A DNA stretch of 64,000 nucleotides from Methylobacterium sp. Leaf112 (GTDB lineage Bacteria; Pseudomonadota; Alphaproteobacteria; Rhizobiales; Beijerinckiaceae): NCBI RefSeq assembly GCF_001423295.1, contig NZ_LMNG01000034.1, positions 55,290 through 119,289 on the forward strand, written 5' to 3'. The translations under genes were made by a program, and so were the position numbers. This document shows positions 34,235 through 42,418 of the stretch, piece after piece. The notes below the pieces were generated by a model. The model worked only from the letters and a program-made list of their open reading frames with translations, had not been told where the DNA came from and did no database searches. How positions within the stretch are numbered: the stretch's first letter is position 1; each line of letters opens with the position of its first letter.

Positions 34235-35592
34235 GCGGGAAGCCTTTCGCGTACGGGGAGCCTTTCGCGCGAGGACCTTTCGCGCGAGGGGAGCCTTCCG
34301 TGAGAGGGGGCGGCCCAGTCCTGGGGGCGGGTGTCCCGCCATGCGTCGTAGGCCGCCGCGAGCTGCCGCTTGATCGCGAATTCCGCGGTGTCGAGGGCGT
34401 CGAGCGCGGCCAGCACGCCGGGGACGAGGGCCGCGTCCCCGGTCCGGGCGAGCTTCAGGACGTCGTAGTGCAGGGCCGTCAGGCCGTTCACCAGCGCCTC
34501 GATCGCGTCGCAGATGCGCTGGAATTCGGCATCCGGCCAGCGCAGGGCGCGCCAGAAGAAGGCGAAGCCGTGCTCGTAGGCCCATTTGCGGATGGTGATG
34601 ACCGGGAGTTCGCGCAGGGCCATGCCGACATCCGCGAGGGCGAGGCCGCCGCGCGCCTCGGCATGGGCCGAGACGATGGCGCGCACCGCGTCGATCAACG
34701 GGTTGGCGTCGGGGCGGAAGCAGGCCGCGAAGAAGGCCGCCAGGTCCGCGTCCGCCGGCGGATGCGCGCGGGCGGGATCGAACCGGTAGCCGCCCGCGAC
34801 GCTCGGCTGGCGGATGGCGTTCAGGAGCGTCTCGCGCGCGATGACGCCCTCCCAGCGGAAGTCGGGGTCGCGCACCCGCCACAGCGCGGGGTCCTCGGTG
34901 AGCGCCAGCAGGAGGTAGTGCGGGAAGGGGTTCTGGTTGAACTTGTTCTCCCGCTCCGGCAGGTGGAACATGTCGAGCATCACCATGACGCATTCGTCCG
35001 GCGCCCGCCGTTCGAGGAGGTCGACGAGGGTGGCGACGTTGGCGTCCTTGGAGGCCGCATGGTCGTACCAGGAGAAGAGCGGCACGCCGTAGAGCCGCTC
35101 GAACCAGTAGCGGAACGACTCGTGGTCCATGGCGTCCGAGTGGTAAGCGAGCCGGACATCCTCCGTGATGGCGAACTCGGCGTCCCAGATCAGGAAGTAG
35201 AACGGCCGGTGGTCGATGCCGCGCGCCTTCAGCCCGTCGCAGACGCAGCTGACGAAGCAGTGGATCTTGAGGTCGTAGGGCAGCTCGCCGTGGACGCCCT
35301 CCGGCGCCTCCGGCGGCGCGGCGGGGTCCGGGGGCGCCTCAGCCGGCGCGCCCGGGGCGAGGCGCGCGGCGAGATCGGCCACCGTCGAGACGTCCTGCCG
35401 GTTCATCGCCGCCTCGGGGATGGACAGCCCGCAGCGCATCTCGAGGGACAGGATGAGCTGAAGCAGCTGGACGGAATCGAGGTAGAGGTCTTCGTTCAAC
35501 CGCGCCTGCGGCCCGAAGCGGTCGAGGTGGGGATGGTCCATCTCCTCGCGCAGGATGGCGCCGATGGCTTCGACGATATGGTCGCGGGTCAT
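34231..35592 (-). CDS. AsbD-AsbE fusion: aryl carrier protein plus petrobactin-type condensing protein
   Basis: A 453-residue protein joining two petrobactin activities. Residues 1-80 are a carrier protein with the phosphopantetheine serine in LYLDSVQLLQLIL. After a Pro/Ala linker (about 82-105), residues 106-430 match AsbE-type proteins (DLKIHCFVSCVCDGLKARGI, RPFYFLIWDAEFAITED, NKFNQNPFPHYLL). AsbE helps transfer dihydroxybenzoyl from the carrier to spermidine. The final 20 residues (LPSRERSSRERLPVRERLP) are encoded by short tandem repeats and are probably not functional. Start and stop both overlap neighbours by four bases. Confidence 0.85.
   Translation of the reverse strand: MTRDHIVEAIGAILREEMDHPHLDRFGPQARLNEDLYLDSVQLLQLILSLEMRCGLSIPEAAMNRQDVSTVADLAARLAPGAPAEAPPDPAAPPEAPEGVHGELPYDLKIHCFVSCVCDGLKARGIDHRPFYFLIWDAEFAITEDVRLAYHSDAMDHESFRYWFERLYGVPLFSWYDHAASKDANVATLVDLLERRAPDECVMVMLDMFHLPERENKFNQNPFPHYLLLALTEDPALWRVRDPDFRWEGVIARETLLNAIRQPSVAGGYRFDPARAHPPADADLAAFFAACFRPDANPLIDAVRAIVSAHAEARGGLALADVGMALRELPVITIRKWAYEHGFAFFWRALRWPDAEFQRICDAIEALVNGLTALHYDVLKLARTGDAALVPGVLAALDALDTAEFAIKRQLAAAYDAWRDTRPQDWAAPSHGRLPSRERSSRERLPVRERLPA
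34239..34305. repeat. Short imperfect tandem repeats at end of AsbDE-like gene
   Basis: Three to four copies of a unit close to AGCCTTTCGCGCGAGGGG lie back to back and encode the Arg-rich tail SRERLP of the carrier/AsbE fusion. They end just before the ATG of asbF. The repeat keeps the frame, so the tail can vary in length without breaking the operon. Confidence 0.7.
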
Positions 35593-38591
35593 GCCCGGGC
35601 CTCCGCGAGGGCGCCGCTGCAGTAGCGCTCGGCCACCTCCCGGCGGGAGATCTTGCCATTGGCCTGGCGCGGGATCGCGCTCACCTGCACCGCCTGGCCC
35701 GGCACCTGATGGCCGGCGAGCCAGCGCCGGCACCAATCCTGGAGGTCGCGGGGCGGCACGGGCGCCTCGGCGCTGAACAGCAGCGTCACCCGCTCGCCCG
35801 CGAAGGGGTCGGGTCGGGCGAAGGCCACGGCGTCGGTGACGCCCGGCATGGCCATCACCACGTCCTCGACCTCGCCCGGATAGACGTTCAACCCCGACAC
35901 GTTGATGGTGTCGTCGAGGCGGGACACGAAGACCAGCATGCCGTCGGGCCCCAGATACCCGAGATCGGCCGTGCGGACGGCGCCGCCCTCGCCCTCGACG
36001 ACGATCTCCGCCGGATGGTCCGCGTCCTCGCCCGCCCGGACGCGGTGATGGGGCAGGGGGCGGCCGATGACGTCGGCTCGGCGCAGGTCGGGGTTCACCG
36101 CGATGCAGCCGGTCTCCGAGCAGCCGTATTGCTGGAAGAGGTGCTCGACCCGGGCACGGATGGCGCCGAACCACGGCCCCGGCAGGAGGGTGCCGGAGGT
36201 CATGGCCGCGTGGATGCGCTCGCCCTCCGGGAGGAGCCGGCTCAGCGTGTGCAGCAGGGCGGGCGCTGTGTAGAGCAGCGGCCTCTCGATCTCGCGCAGG
36301 CGCCGCAGGAGGTATTTCGGGTTGGTGGTGTCGAGGATCACCGGCACCCGGCCGCGGCGCAGGCCGACGAGCAGCCCGCAGATCAGCCCGTACGAATGGG
36401 TGATCGGGCAGGCGACGACGGGCGTCATCCCGTCGGGCTCCGGGAAGGCCGCGACGTAGCTCTCGATCTCGCGTTCCACGGCGCTCCAGGCGCGGGCGAT
36501 GCATTTGGGCTCGCCCGTCGTGCCGGAGCTCATCTGCAGGAGCTGGCCCTCGCCCGGAACCGGGGGCGGGGCGCCCGCCAGAACCTCGCCGTCCAGATTG
36601 TCGAGGAACAGGCGGTGGCAGCCGGCCCGTTCGGCGAGCCGCCGCGCGCCCGCATCGGGCAGGGCCGGATGGATCGGCAGCAGGGTCGCGCCACGGCGGC
36701 GCGCGGCGAGGATGAAGGCGAGGCACGTGGGCGTGTCGCCGAACCGCGCGGCGACGCGCTCGCCGTCGCCGCCGGTCAGGCCGGCCCGCGCCTCGACGCG
36801 CCGGATCGCGGCCTCCATCTCGTCCGCGCCGATGCGGCGTCCGTCGATCTCGATCATGACCTCTCCCGGGGAATCTTGAGGGGCAGACAGCAGGGCGTTG
36901 GGCACGCGGCGGCAGCACCGTGCCGGGTCGAGGCCGAGCTTTCGCGACAGCAGGGCCTCGACCCGCAGCCGGGGGGCGTCGACCTGCAGGCGGGCGAGGC
37001 GGGCTTCCAAGCCGTGCGCGACGGCGTGGCGGCGCAGGCGAAGGCCGAGGCCGCGCCAGAAGTCCGCCTCGTCGAGCCCGTGCCGCCGGCCCAGGAGGTG
37101 GGTGACCTCGCAGAGGCTGAAGACGAACAGGCTGTCGGTGACGAGTTCGGCCAGGACCGGGGCCGCGCGCATGGCGTGGAAGCGGTCGTCCGCCGGACCC
37201 GCATGGGCGGGATCGATGGCGCCGAAATCCGGCACGCGGGCGGGGTCGGCCACGAAGTCGACGCCGTACTCGGCGCTCTCGTGGAAGTCGCGCAGGATCA
37301 CCCGTTCGGGCCACCCGTCGCGATGCACGAGGATCATGTTCTGGCCGTGCGCCTCCACGGCGATGCCGTGCGCCACCAGGAGGTGCCAGACGGGCAGGAC
37401 CGCGACCTCCACCAGGCGGTCGAGCCAGGCCCGGAGGCCGTGGCGCAGGAGCCAGGGGGCGACGAAGGTGGATCCGTCCGGCTCGCAGGCCATCAGGGCG
37501 TTGAACGGCACCGCCGCCTCGCCGGGCGCGAGCCGCGGACTCTCGCGCCACAGGGCGGCGACCTGTCCCGCCAGCGGGCCGTCCCGGTCCGCCAGGGCGG
37601 CCGCGTACTCGCGCAGGACGTCCACCCGATAGGGGCCGCGCAGGAGCGGGTCCCCGGCGACGATCGCCGCCAGCCAGTCCGACAGGGCGGGCCCCGTCAG
37701 CACGAAATGCGGATCGAGGGTCCGGAGGCTCGACGTGCTGACGACGCTGAGGGCGAGCTTCACGCTGGCGGCGTGCGGATCGTCGAGGTTGTGCAGGGTG
37801 CGCAGGGATTGGCTTGCGCCGTAGCGCGCGCCGGCGGCCCCCAGCGCCACGGCGCGGCCCTCCGCCAGCCAGGGCCGCAAGGCCCCGGCTTCGAGGTGGC
37901 GCATCTGCCAGGGATGCACGGGCAGGACGGCGTGGGTGGCGAAGGAATGCCCGGCCGCGTGCAGGCGGCGCTCCAGCCGGTCCAGGTCGACGCCGAGTTC
38001 GGCGCGCCGGAAGTCGGCCTCCGTGCCCGGGAACCGGAGGGCGACGGCGTCCCGGCGGACGCCCAGCCATTCGAGGCGGAACGGCGCGGCGCCCTCCGGC
38101 CCGTAGCGGCGGTGGTCGTCGAGGGTGAAGCCCGTGCGTGTCTTGAAACAGGGATGGTACGGATGGCCTTCCCAGAGCGCCGCGTCGAGGGCGGCGAAGG
38201 GCAGGGTGCGGCGGTCCGGAGCGCGAAGGGTCTCGGCGTTCCAGCGGCAGAGCTCGATGGTCTGGCCGAGTTCCGCCAGCAGGCGCATCCGAGGCTCCGG
38301 GGCGGCCGGGAGGGCGTCCACCAGGGAGGACAGGTCGGCGGCGCGCCAGGCGCCGTCCGGCCCGGCCGTTTCCAGGGTCGCGGGGACGAGGCGCGGACGG
38401 CCGAACGGGCCGAGGACCCCGTCGGCGCGGAACCGTCGCGCGCCGAGGCGCCACGCCAGCCGCCCGGGGGCGTCGCGGCGCGGGGGGCTGAGATCCGCGA
38501 GGCCCTCGAACAGCACCGCCTCGGCGAGCTGGCGCAGGACGCGCCCCTCCGGCGGTTCGCGGGACGGGTGAGGCTCAGGAGGCAAGGGCAC
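35589..38591 (-). CDS. AsbB-AsbC fusion: NIS synthetase plus dihydroxybenzoate-AMP ligase
   Basis: A 1000-residue bifunctional enzyme. Residues 1-575 are an IucA/IucC-type NRPS-independent siderophore synthetase (HPYHPCFKTRTGF, ATHAVLPVHPWQM, LRTLHNLDDPHAASVKLALS, VEAHGQNMILVHRDGWPERV, ILRDFHESAEYGV). Residues 590-1000 are an adenylating ligase with core A3 LLQMSSGTTGEPKCI, A5 FQQYGCSETGC and A10 IPRQANGKISRREV. In petrobactin pathways these are the separate AsbB and AsbC, which join citrate to spermidine and load the aryl acid on AsbD. Starts 17 bases inside the AsbA-like gene and ends on an ATGA overlap. Confidence 0.88.
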   Translation of the reverse strand: MPLPPEPHPSREPPEGRVLRQLAEAVLFEGLADLSPPRRDAPGRLAWRLGARRFRADGVLGPFGRPRLVPATLETAGPDGAWRAADLSSLVDALPAAPEPRMRLLAELGQTIELCRWNAETLRAPDRRTLPFAALDAALWEGHPYHPCFKTRTGFTLDDHRRYGPEGAAPFRLEWLGVRRDAVALRFPGTEADFRRAELGVDLDRLERRLHAAGHSFATHAVLPVHPWQMRHLEAGALRPWLAEGRAVALGAAGARYGASQSLRTLHNLDDPHAASVKLALSVVSTSSLRTLDPHFVLTGPALSDWLAAIVAGDPLLRGPYRVDVLREYAAALADRDGPLAGQVAALWRESPRLAPGEAAVPFNALMACEPDGSTFVAPWLLRHGLRAWLDRLVEVAVLPVWHLLVAHGIAVEAHGQNMILVHRDGWPERVILRDFHESAEYGVDFVADPARVPDFGAIDPAHAGPADDRFHAMRAAPVLAELVTDSLFVFSLCEVTHLLGRRHGLDEADFWRGLGLRLRRHAVAHGLEARLARLQVDAPRLRVEALLSRKLGLDPARCCRRVPNALLSAPQDSPGEVMIEIDGRRIGADEMEAAIRRVEARAGLTGGDGERVAARFGDTPTCLAFILAARRRGATLLPIHPALPDAGARRLAERAGCHRLFLDNLDGEVLAGAPPPVPGEGQLLQMSSGTTGEPKCIARAWSAVEREIESYVAAFPEPDGMTPVVACPITHSYGLICGLLVGLRRGRVPVILDTTNPKYLLRRLREIERPLLYTAPALLHTLSRLLPEGERIHAAMTSGTLLPGPWFGAIRARVEHLFQQYGCSETGCIAVNPDLRRADVIGRPLPHHRVRAGEDADHPAEIVVEGEGGAVRTADLGYLGPDGMLVFVSRLDDTINVSGLNVYPGEVEDVVMAMPGVTDAVAFARPDPFAGERVTLLFSAEAPVPPRDLQDWCRRWLAGHQVPGQAVQVSAIPRQANGKISRREVAERYCSGALAEARA

Positions 38592-40374
38592 GGCCCGCCT
38601 CGCAGTACGCCGCCGCCCGCGCCCGCAGGGGGTTCGGCATGTCGATGTAGTTGCCGGTTCCGTCGCCCGAGGCGAGTTCGTCGCGGTCCGCCAGGCGGAC
38701 CCGCAGGTTCGCCTTGGTGCAGAGCGTCGGCCCGTCCAGCACCGAGCGGGCGAAGGCCCGTCCGGCGCCGGTCATGCGGCGCGCCATCGCCTCCAGCCGG
38801 CGGGCGAGATCGTCGAGGAGAACGCTTTCGCGGATCGTGCCGTCATGCCCCATGCGGGCGATGACCGAGAAGATCTGGTTGACCACGAGATAGTAGGCGA
38901 GGCGCCGGCGGATCTCGTCGTCCGGGAAGTAGAGGGCGGCGATGGCGGCCGTCTCCGGTGCCTGGCGCAGGAGCCGGGGCCGTGCGTCCTCGGACAGGTA
39001 GAAGCCCTGATTGTCGCGGTAGTACCCCCGTCGCGGCCAGCCGGCGGCGACGTCGAGGAGGGCGTTCTGCTGGTGCGCCTCGAGGGCGATGCCGTGGCGG
39101 TCGTAGAGGGCGACGACGGGCTCGAGCATGCAGTCCAGGTAGAGGCCGAACCAAGTCCGCGCGGTCCGCGCCCGTTCGTCGGCGTCCTCGGGGGCGAGGC
39201 GGCGCAGCAGGGCGTCGAGGCGCGAGGGGCGGCCGGGCAGGGGCTCGGCCGCAAGCGCCGCCAGGGTCGCGACGCCCCGCTCGGCCCCATCACGAAAAGG
39301 ATTCTCGCGCAGCACCGTCTCGAACCCGCTCTCGTCGCGGCCGGGGCAGTGCAAGGTGAGATAGGCCGGGTCGGACACGATCCGGAAGGTGGGATGGCGC
39401 GTTCCGAACCCGTTGCGCGCCAGGAGCCGCGCCATGGCGACGCCGGCCTCGAGCTCGGCGAAGCGGTTCACCCGCAGGGAGTTGGTGAGGGTGACGGGCA
39501 GCGAGAACTTGGCCATCCACGGGCTGTCGGGGGCGTAGACCGTCCGTACGGACGAGGTGGCGGTGTAGCGGGGGCCGAACGCACCGAGGCACCGCACCCG
39601 GCCCGCCTCCATGAGGGCGGCGATGTCCGGGTCCAGCTTCAGCGCGTCGGCCTGGAGCGGATGCATGGGGAGGGCGATCTCCCCGGCGCGCAGGGGCAGC
39701 CGCCCGGCATCGGCGCCGAGGAGTTCGAGGGCGATCTCCGGCGCGGAGCGGGGGGCGGCCGAATCGTGGCGGACCCGTCCGGCCTCGACGGCGAACACGG
39801 CGAGCTGGAAGCCGCCGGCCTCCTCGGGCGCATAGACCCGCGCCTGCCAGGTGGAGAGGCCCTGCCGGCTCTTGGGCGTCGGATGCAGCCAGTGGCCGTA
39901 GACGAGGGAGCGTTCGGCCCCGATGAAGCTCGTGTCCGTCGTCGCGCTCTCGCCCGCGGGCCCCCGGGCGAGGTCGAGCTGGCGCGCCGTCTCGCGATAG
40001 CTGTCGAGGACGCGTCCCAGGAGTTCCAGTTCGTGCGCCCGGGCGGACTCGTCCCGGCCCGCATCGACGCGGGCGTAGGCTTCCGCGAGCAGGTCCTGGA
40101 GCGCCTGCATCGGGGCGACGCGGCGCCAGCGCGGCTCGTGGAGGTGGCGGGTCCAGAGGATGCCGAAGCCCTGGGCGCCGCACAGGGACGGCGACCGGAT
40201 CTCGGCGCGGATCGCGATGCGCCGGCGGCCCAGGTTCCACTCCACGCACGCGGCGGGCGGCCCGTCGGAGCGGGCGTGACGGACCCGGATGCCGGGGTCG
40301 ATCTCGCGCAGGTAGCCGTTGGCGAAGCTGCGGAAGGCTGCCGCTTCGGCAACGTGCTGGGACGATGGTGGCAT
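38575..40374 (-). CDS. asbA: AsbA-like NRPS-independent siderophore synthetase
   Basis: A 599-residue IucA/IucC-family enzyme, the usual length. Motifs include GHWLHPTPKSRQGLS, ALPMHPLQADALK, TATSSVRTVYAPDSPWMAKF (ATP site), SLPVTLTNSLRVN, GIALEAHQQNALLD and RRGYYRDNQGFYLSE. In the petrobactin model AsbA condenses citrate with spermidine first. It opens the biosynthetic operon; a 334-base AT-rich gap with a perfect dyad lies upstream. I chose the ATG at 40374 (MPPSSQHVAEAAAF) with GAGG upstream; an ATG at 40431 is in frame. Confidence 0.9.
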   Translation of the reverse strand: MPPSSQHVAEAAAFRSFANGYLREIDPGIRVRHARSDGPPAACVEWNLGRRRIAIRAEIRSPSLCGAQGFGILWTRHLHEPRWRRVAPMQALQDLLAEAYARVDAGRDESARAHELELLGRVLDSYRETARQLDLARGPAGESATTDTSFIGAERSLVYGHWLHPTPKSRQGLSTWQARVYAPEEAGGFQLAVFAVEAGRVRHDSAAPRSAPEIALELLGADAGRLPLRAGEIALPMHPLQADALKLDPDIAALMEAGRVRCLGAFGPRYTATSSVRTVYAPDSPWMAKFSLPVTLTNSLRVNRFAELEAGVAMARLLARNGFGTRHPTFRIVSDPAYLTLHCPGRDESGFETVLRENPFRDGAERGVATLAALAAEPLPGRPSRLDALLRRLAPEDADERARTARTWFGLYLDCMLEPVVALYDRHGIALEAHQQNALLDVAAGWPRRGYYRDNQGFYLSEDARPRLLRQAPETAAIAALYFPDDEIRRRLAYYLVVNQIFSVIARMGHDGTIRESVLLDDLARRLEAMARRMTGAGRAFARSVLDGPTLCTKANLRVRLADRDELASGDGTGNYIDMPNPLRARAAAYCEAGRALAS

Positions 40375-40528
40375 GACGACCGAACCTCGTTCGAGCCCTG
40401 GAATGCCGACTGTGCGGCAAAGGACCGGCACTGCATGCCAGATCCTTCGTATTCGATCAGTCGATGTCGGCGCGATGCCCTGATTCGATCGCGCTTGCGT
40501 CGCAAGAGGGGCTATTCACGTTCGTTCT

Positions 40529-40553
40529 CATAATCACAGACTGGACGATTATG
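40529..40553. promoter_or_regulatory. Candidate operator upstream of the metallophore biosynthetic operon
   Basis: A perfect inverted repeat, CATAATC and GATTATG, spaced by 11 bases, 155 bases upstream of the AsbA-like start. The surrounding 40430-40640 stretch is AT-rich relative to the genes and must contain the operon promoter. The regulator is unknown; a Fur-family, Irr or lanthanide-responsive factor would fit the context. Confidence 0.45.
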
Positions 40554-40619
40554 TTCCATGGTCTTCTAGATATGCGCAGCGTGTCGCGTATATTCGGTGT
40601 CTCGGTCAATAGGTCTGCC

Positions 40620-40643
40620 AAAAAAACCGAAGGATCGGTTTTT
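40620..40643 (-). terminator. Terminator after the PepSY gene (bidirectional shape)
   Basis: Hairpin AAAAACCGA / TCGGTTTTT with a four-base AGGA loop, 66 bases past the PepSY stop. A-runs and T-runs flank it, so it can end transcription in either direction. It separates the receptor/PepSY unit from the biosynthetic operon, implying two transcripts. Confidence 0.8.
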
Positions 40644-40708
40644 CATTGGAATTGTTCTTGGTCTACACTTGTGTGTGTATTGGGCGCTCGACCCGCCCAG
40701 GCCGCCGT

Positions 40709-42292
40709 TCAGGGGCCGTGCGTCGGGACGGGGGCTCGAAAGGCGGGGGGCGACGCGGAGGCCGTGCGATGCCGGCGCTCCGGCGCCGCGTAGCGGGCGA
40801 CCTTGCGGGCCGCGACGGCGAACAGGGCCGAGGCGAGGATCATCGTCCCGTCGAACCAGACGAACAGGGGGTCGCCTCCGAAGCGCCTCAGGGGATGCTG
40901 GGGCACGGTGAGGAGGTCGGCGGCCGCCACGGCGAGGCAGAGGACCGCCACCGCCGCCAGCCCCTCGCACCACGCCCGGCGCCCGGGACGCGCGAGGGGC
41001 ACCAGGGCGGCGACGATCCAGGCCGCGAAGAAGGCGCGGATCTCCCACTCGGCCCGGCCGGGGAGGTCCGCGGGCAGGAGCCGGTTGGCGAGGAAGTACA
41101 CCGCCACCGCCGCCGGCAGGCCCGCGACGCTCCCGACGTTGAGGGCCTGGACCAGGCGCAGGCCGGCGAAGGCCCCCTCGCCCGGTCGCGGCAGGCGCGC
41201 GAGGGACCACAGCACGATCCCGGTCGCGACGGTGGCGCAGGCCATGAGTCCGCACAGGAAGAACAGCAGCCGCAGGGCGGGCGCGGCGAAATGCGCCTCG
41301 TGCAGGCCGGTCAGCGTCGTGAAGGTCTTGGCGGCGGGCTTGAGGTCGACGCCCCGCACCTCGAGCAGCGCGCCGCTCACGCCGTCGAAGGCGATCTGCG
41401 GATGGTCGCGGGCGATGCCGCGGGGCTCGGCGAACACGGCGACCACGGTCGCGTTGGCGTCGCCCCGGTTCACCAGGGTCAGGCGCTCCAGGGGCTCCGC
41501 CACCATCGCGACGGCGCGCGCGACGAGGGGCCCCACGGGGGCCGGCACGGCGGGCCGGTTCGCCGGCCGGCGCGGCGTCGGGATCCAGGCGGCCTCGGCG
41601 AAGAAGGACTGGGTGTTTGAGCGATACGCCGCCGTCACGCCCCAGGGCATGTAGAACGTCGCCAGGGTGACGACCCCCGTATAGGTGATCATCAGGTGGA
41701 ACGGCAGCGCGAGGACGCCGCCGACGTTGTGGGCGTCGAGGAAGCTGCGACGCGGTGCCTTGTCCCGCCGGAACGTGAAGACATCCGCGAAGATGCGCCG
41801 GTGGACGACGATGCCGGAGACCAGGGCCACCAGCATGATCATCGCGCAGATGCCGACGATCCAGCGTCCCCAGAACGGCGCCATGTGCAGTTCGAAGTGG
41901 AAGCGATAGAGGAAGTCGCCGCCCTCGGTGTCGCGGACCGCCGCCTCGGCCCCGGTCGCGGGGTCGAGGTGGACATGGCCCGGCGGCTCGCCCGGGCCCG
42001 CACGCCAGAACAGGTCGAGCACCGGTTTCTCCGGCTGCGGCATGCCGATGAACCAGGTCCGGGCCTTGGGGGCGTGCGTGGCGAGATAGGTCACCGCCCG
42101 CTCGGCGGCGGCGGCGAGGTCCGGGCCCGACATCGGCGCGGCGAGGCCGAGTTCGGGCCGCATCCAGCGGGAGATGTCGGCCCGGTAATAGCTCGCGGTC
42201 CCGGTGAGGCAGACGGCGAACAGCACCCAGCCGACCACGAGGCCGGACCAGGTGTGCAGCCACGCCATGGACTGGCGGAAACGTCCCTTCAT
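40709..42292 (-). CDS. PepSY-associated TM protein, putative ferric-siderophore reductase-like
   Basis: A 527-residue inner-membrane protein of the PepSY/PiuB type. The first helix with its His is near residues 8-32 (SMAWLHTWSGLVVGWVLFAV). Periplasmic PepSY segments follow, plus helices near 145, 200, 345 and several C-terminal ones. Conserved histidines occur in FHFELHMAPFWGRW, FLDAHNVGG and LHEAHF, as in PepSY proteins that reduce or release siderophore-bound metal. It starts about 125 bases after the receptor stop. The extra C-terminal helices (residues 395-500) are typical of longer family members. Confidence 0.88.
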   Translation of the reverse strand: MKGRFRQSMAWLHTWSGLVVGWVLFAVCLTGTASYYRADISRWMRPELGLAAPMSGPDLAAAAERAVTYLATHAPKARTWFIGMPQPEKPVLDLFWRAGPGEPPGHVHLDPATGAEAAVRDTEGGDFLYRFHFELHMAPFWGRWIVGICAMIMLVALVSGIVVHRRIFADVFTFRRDKAPRRSFLDAHNVGGVLALPFHLMITYTGVVTLATFYMPWGVTAAYRSNTQSFFAEAAWIPTPRRPANRPAVPAPVGPLVARAVAMVAEPLERLTLVNRGDANATVVAVFAEPRGIARDHPQIAFDGVSGALLEVRGVDLKPAAKTFTTLTGLHEAHFAAPALRLLFFLCGLMACATVATGIVLWSLARLPRPGEGAFAGLRLVQALNVGSVAGLPAAVAVYFLANRLLPADLPGRAEWEIRAFFAAWIVAALVPLARPGRRAWCEGLAAVAVLCLAVAAADLLTVPQHPLRRFGGDPLFVWFDGTMILASALFAVAARKVARYAAPERRHRTASASPPAFRAPVPTHGP

Positions 42293-42418
42293 GGCGCGCG
42301 CTCCGGCATGGCGGTCCCGAGGACGGGACCGACGTCGAGTACGGGACCAGGGACGAGGATGGGGGCCTCGTCCGTGGCCCGCGTCCCGGAGTCGGCGGCC
42401 TGGCGCACCGGGGTCAAA

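Noticed and set aside
35709..38864. A 1051-codon open frame on the plus strand
   Set aside because: It is antisense to the AsbB-AsbC fusion in GC-rich DNA. It shows no domain, while the minus strand has complete enzyme motifs.
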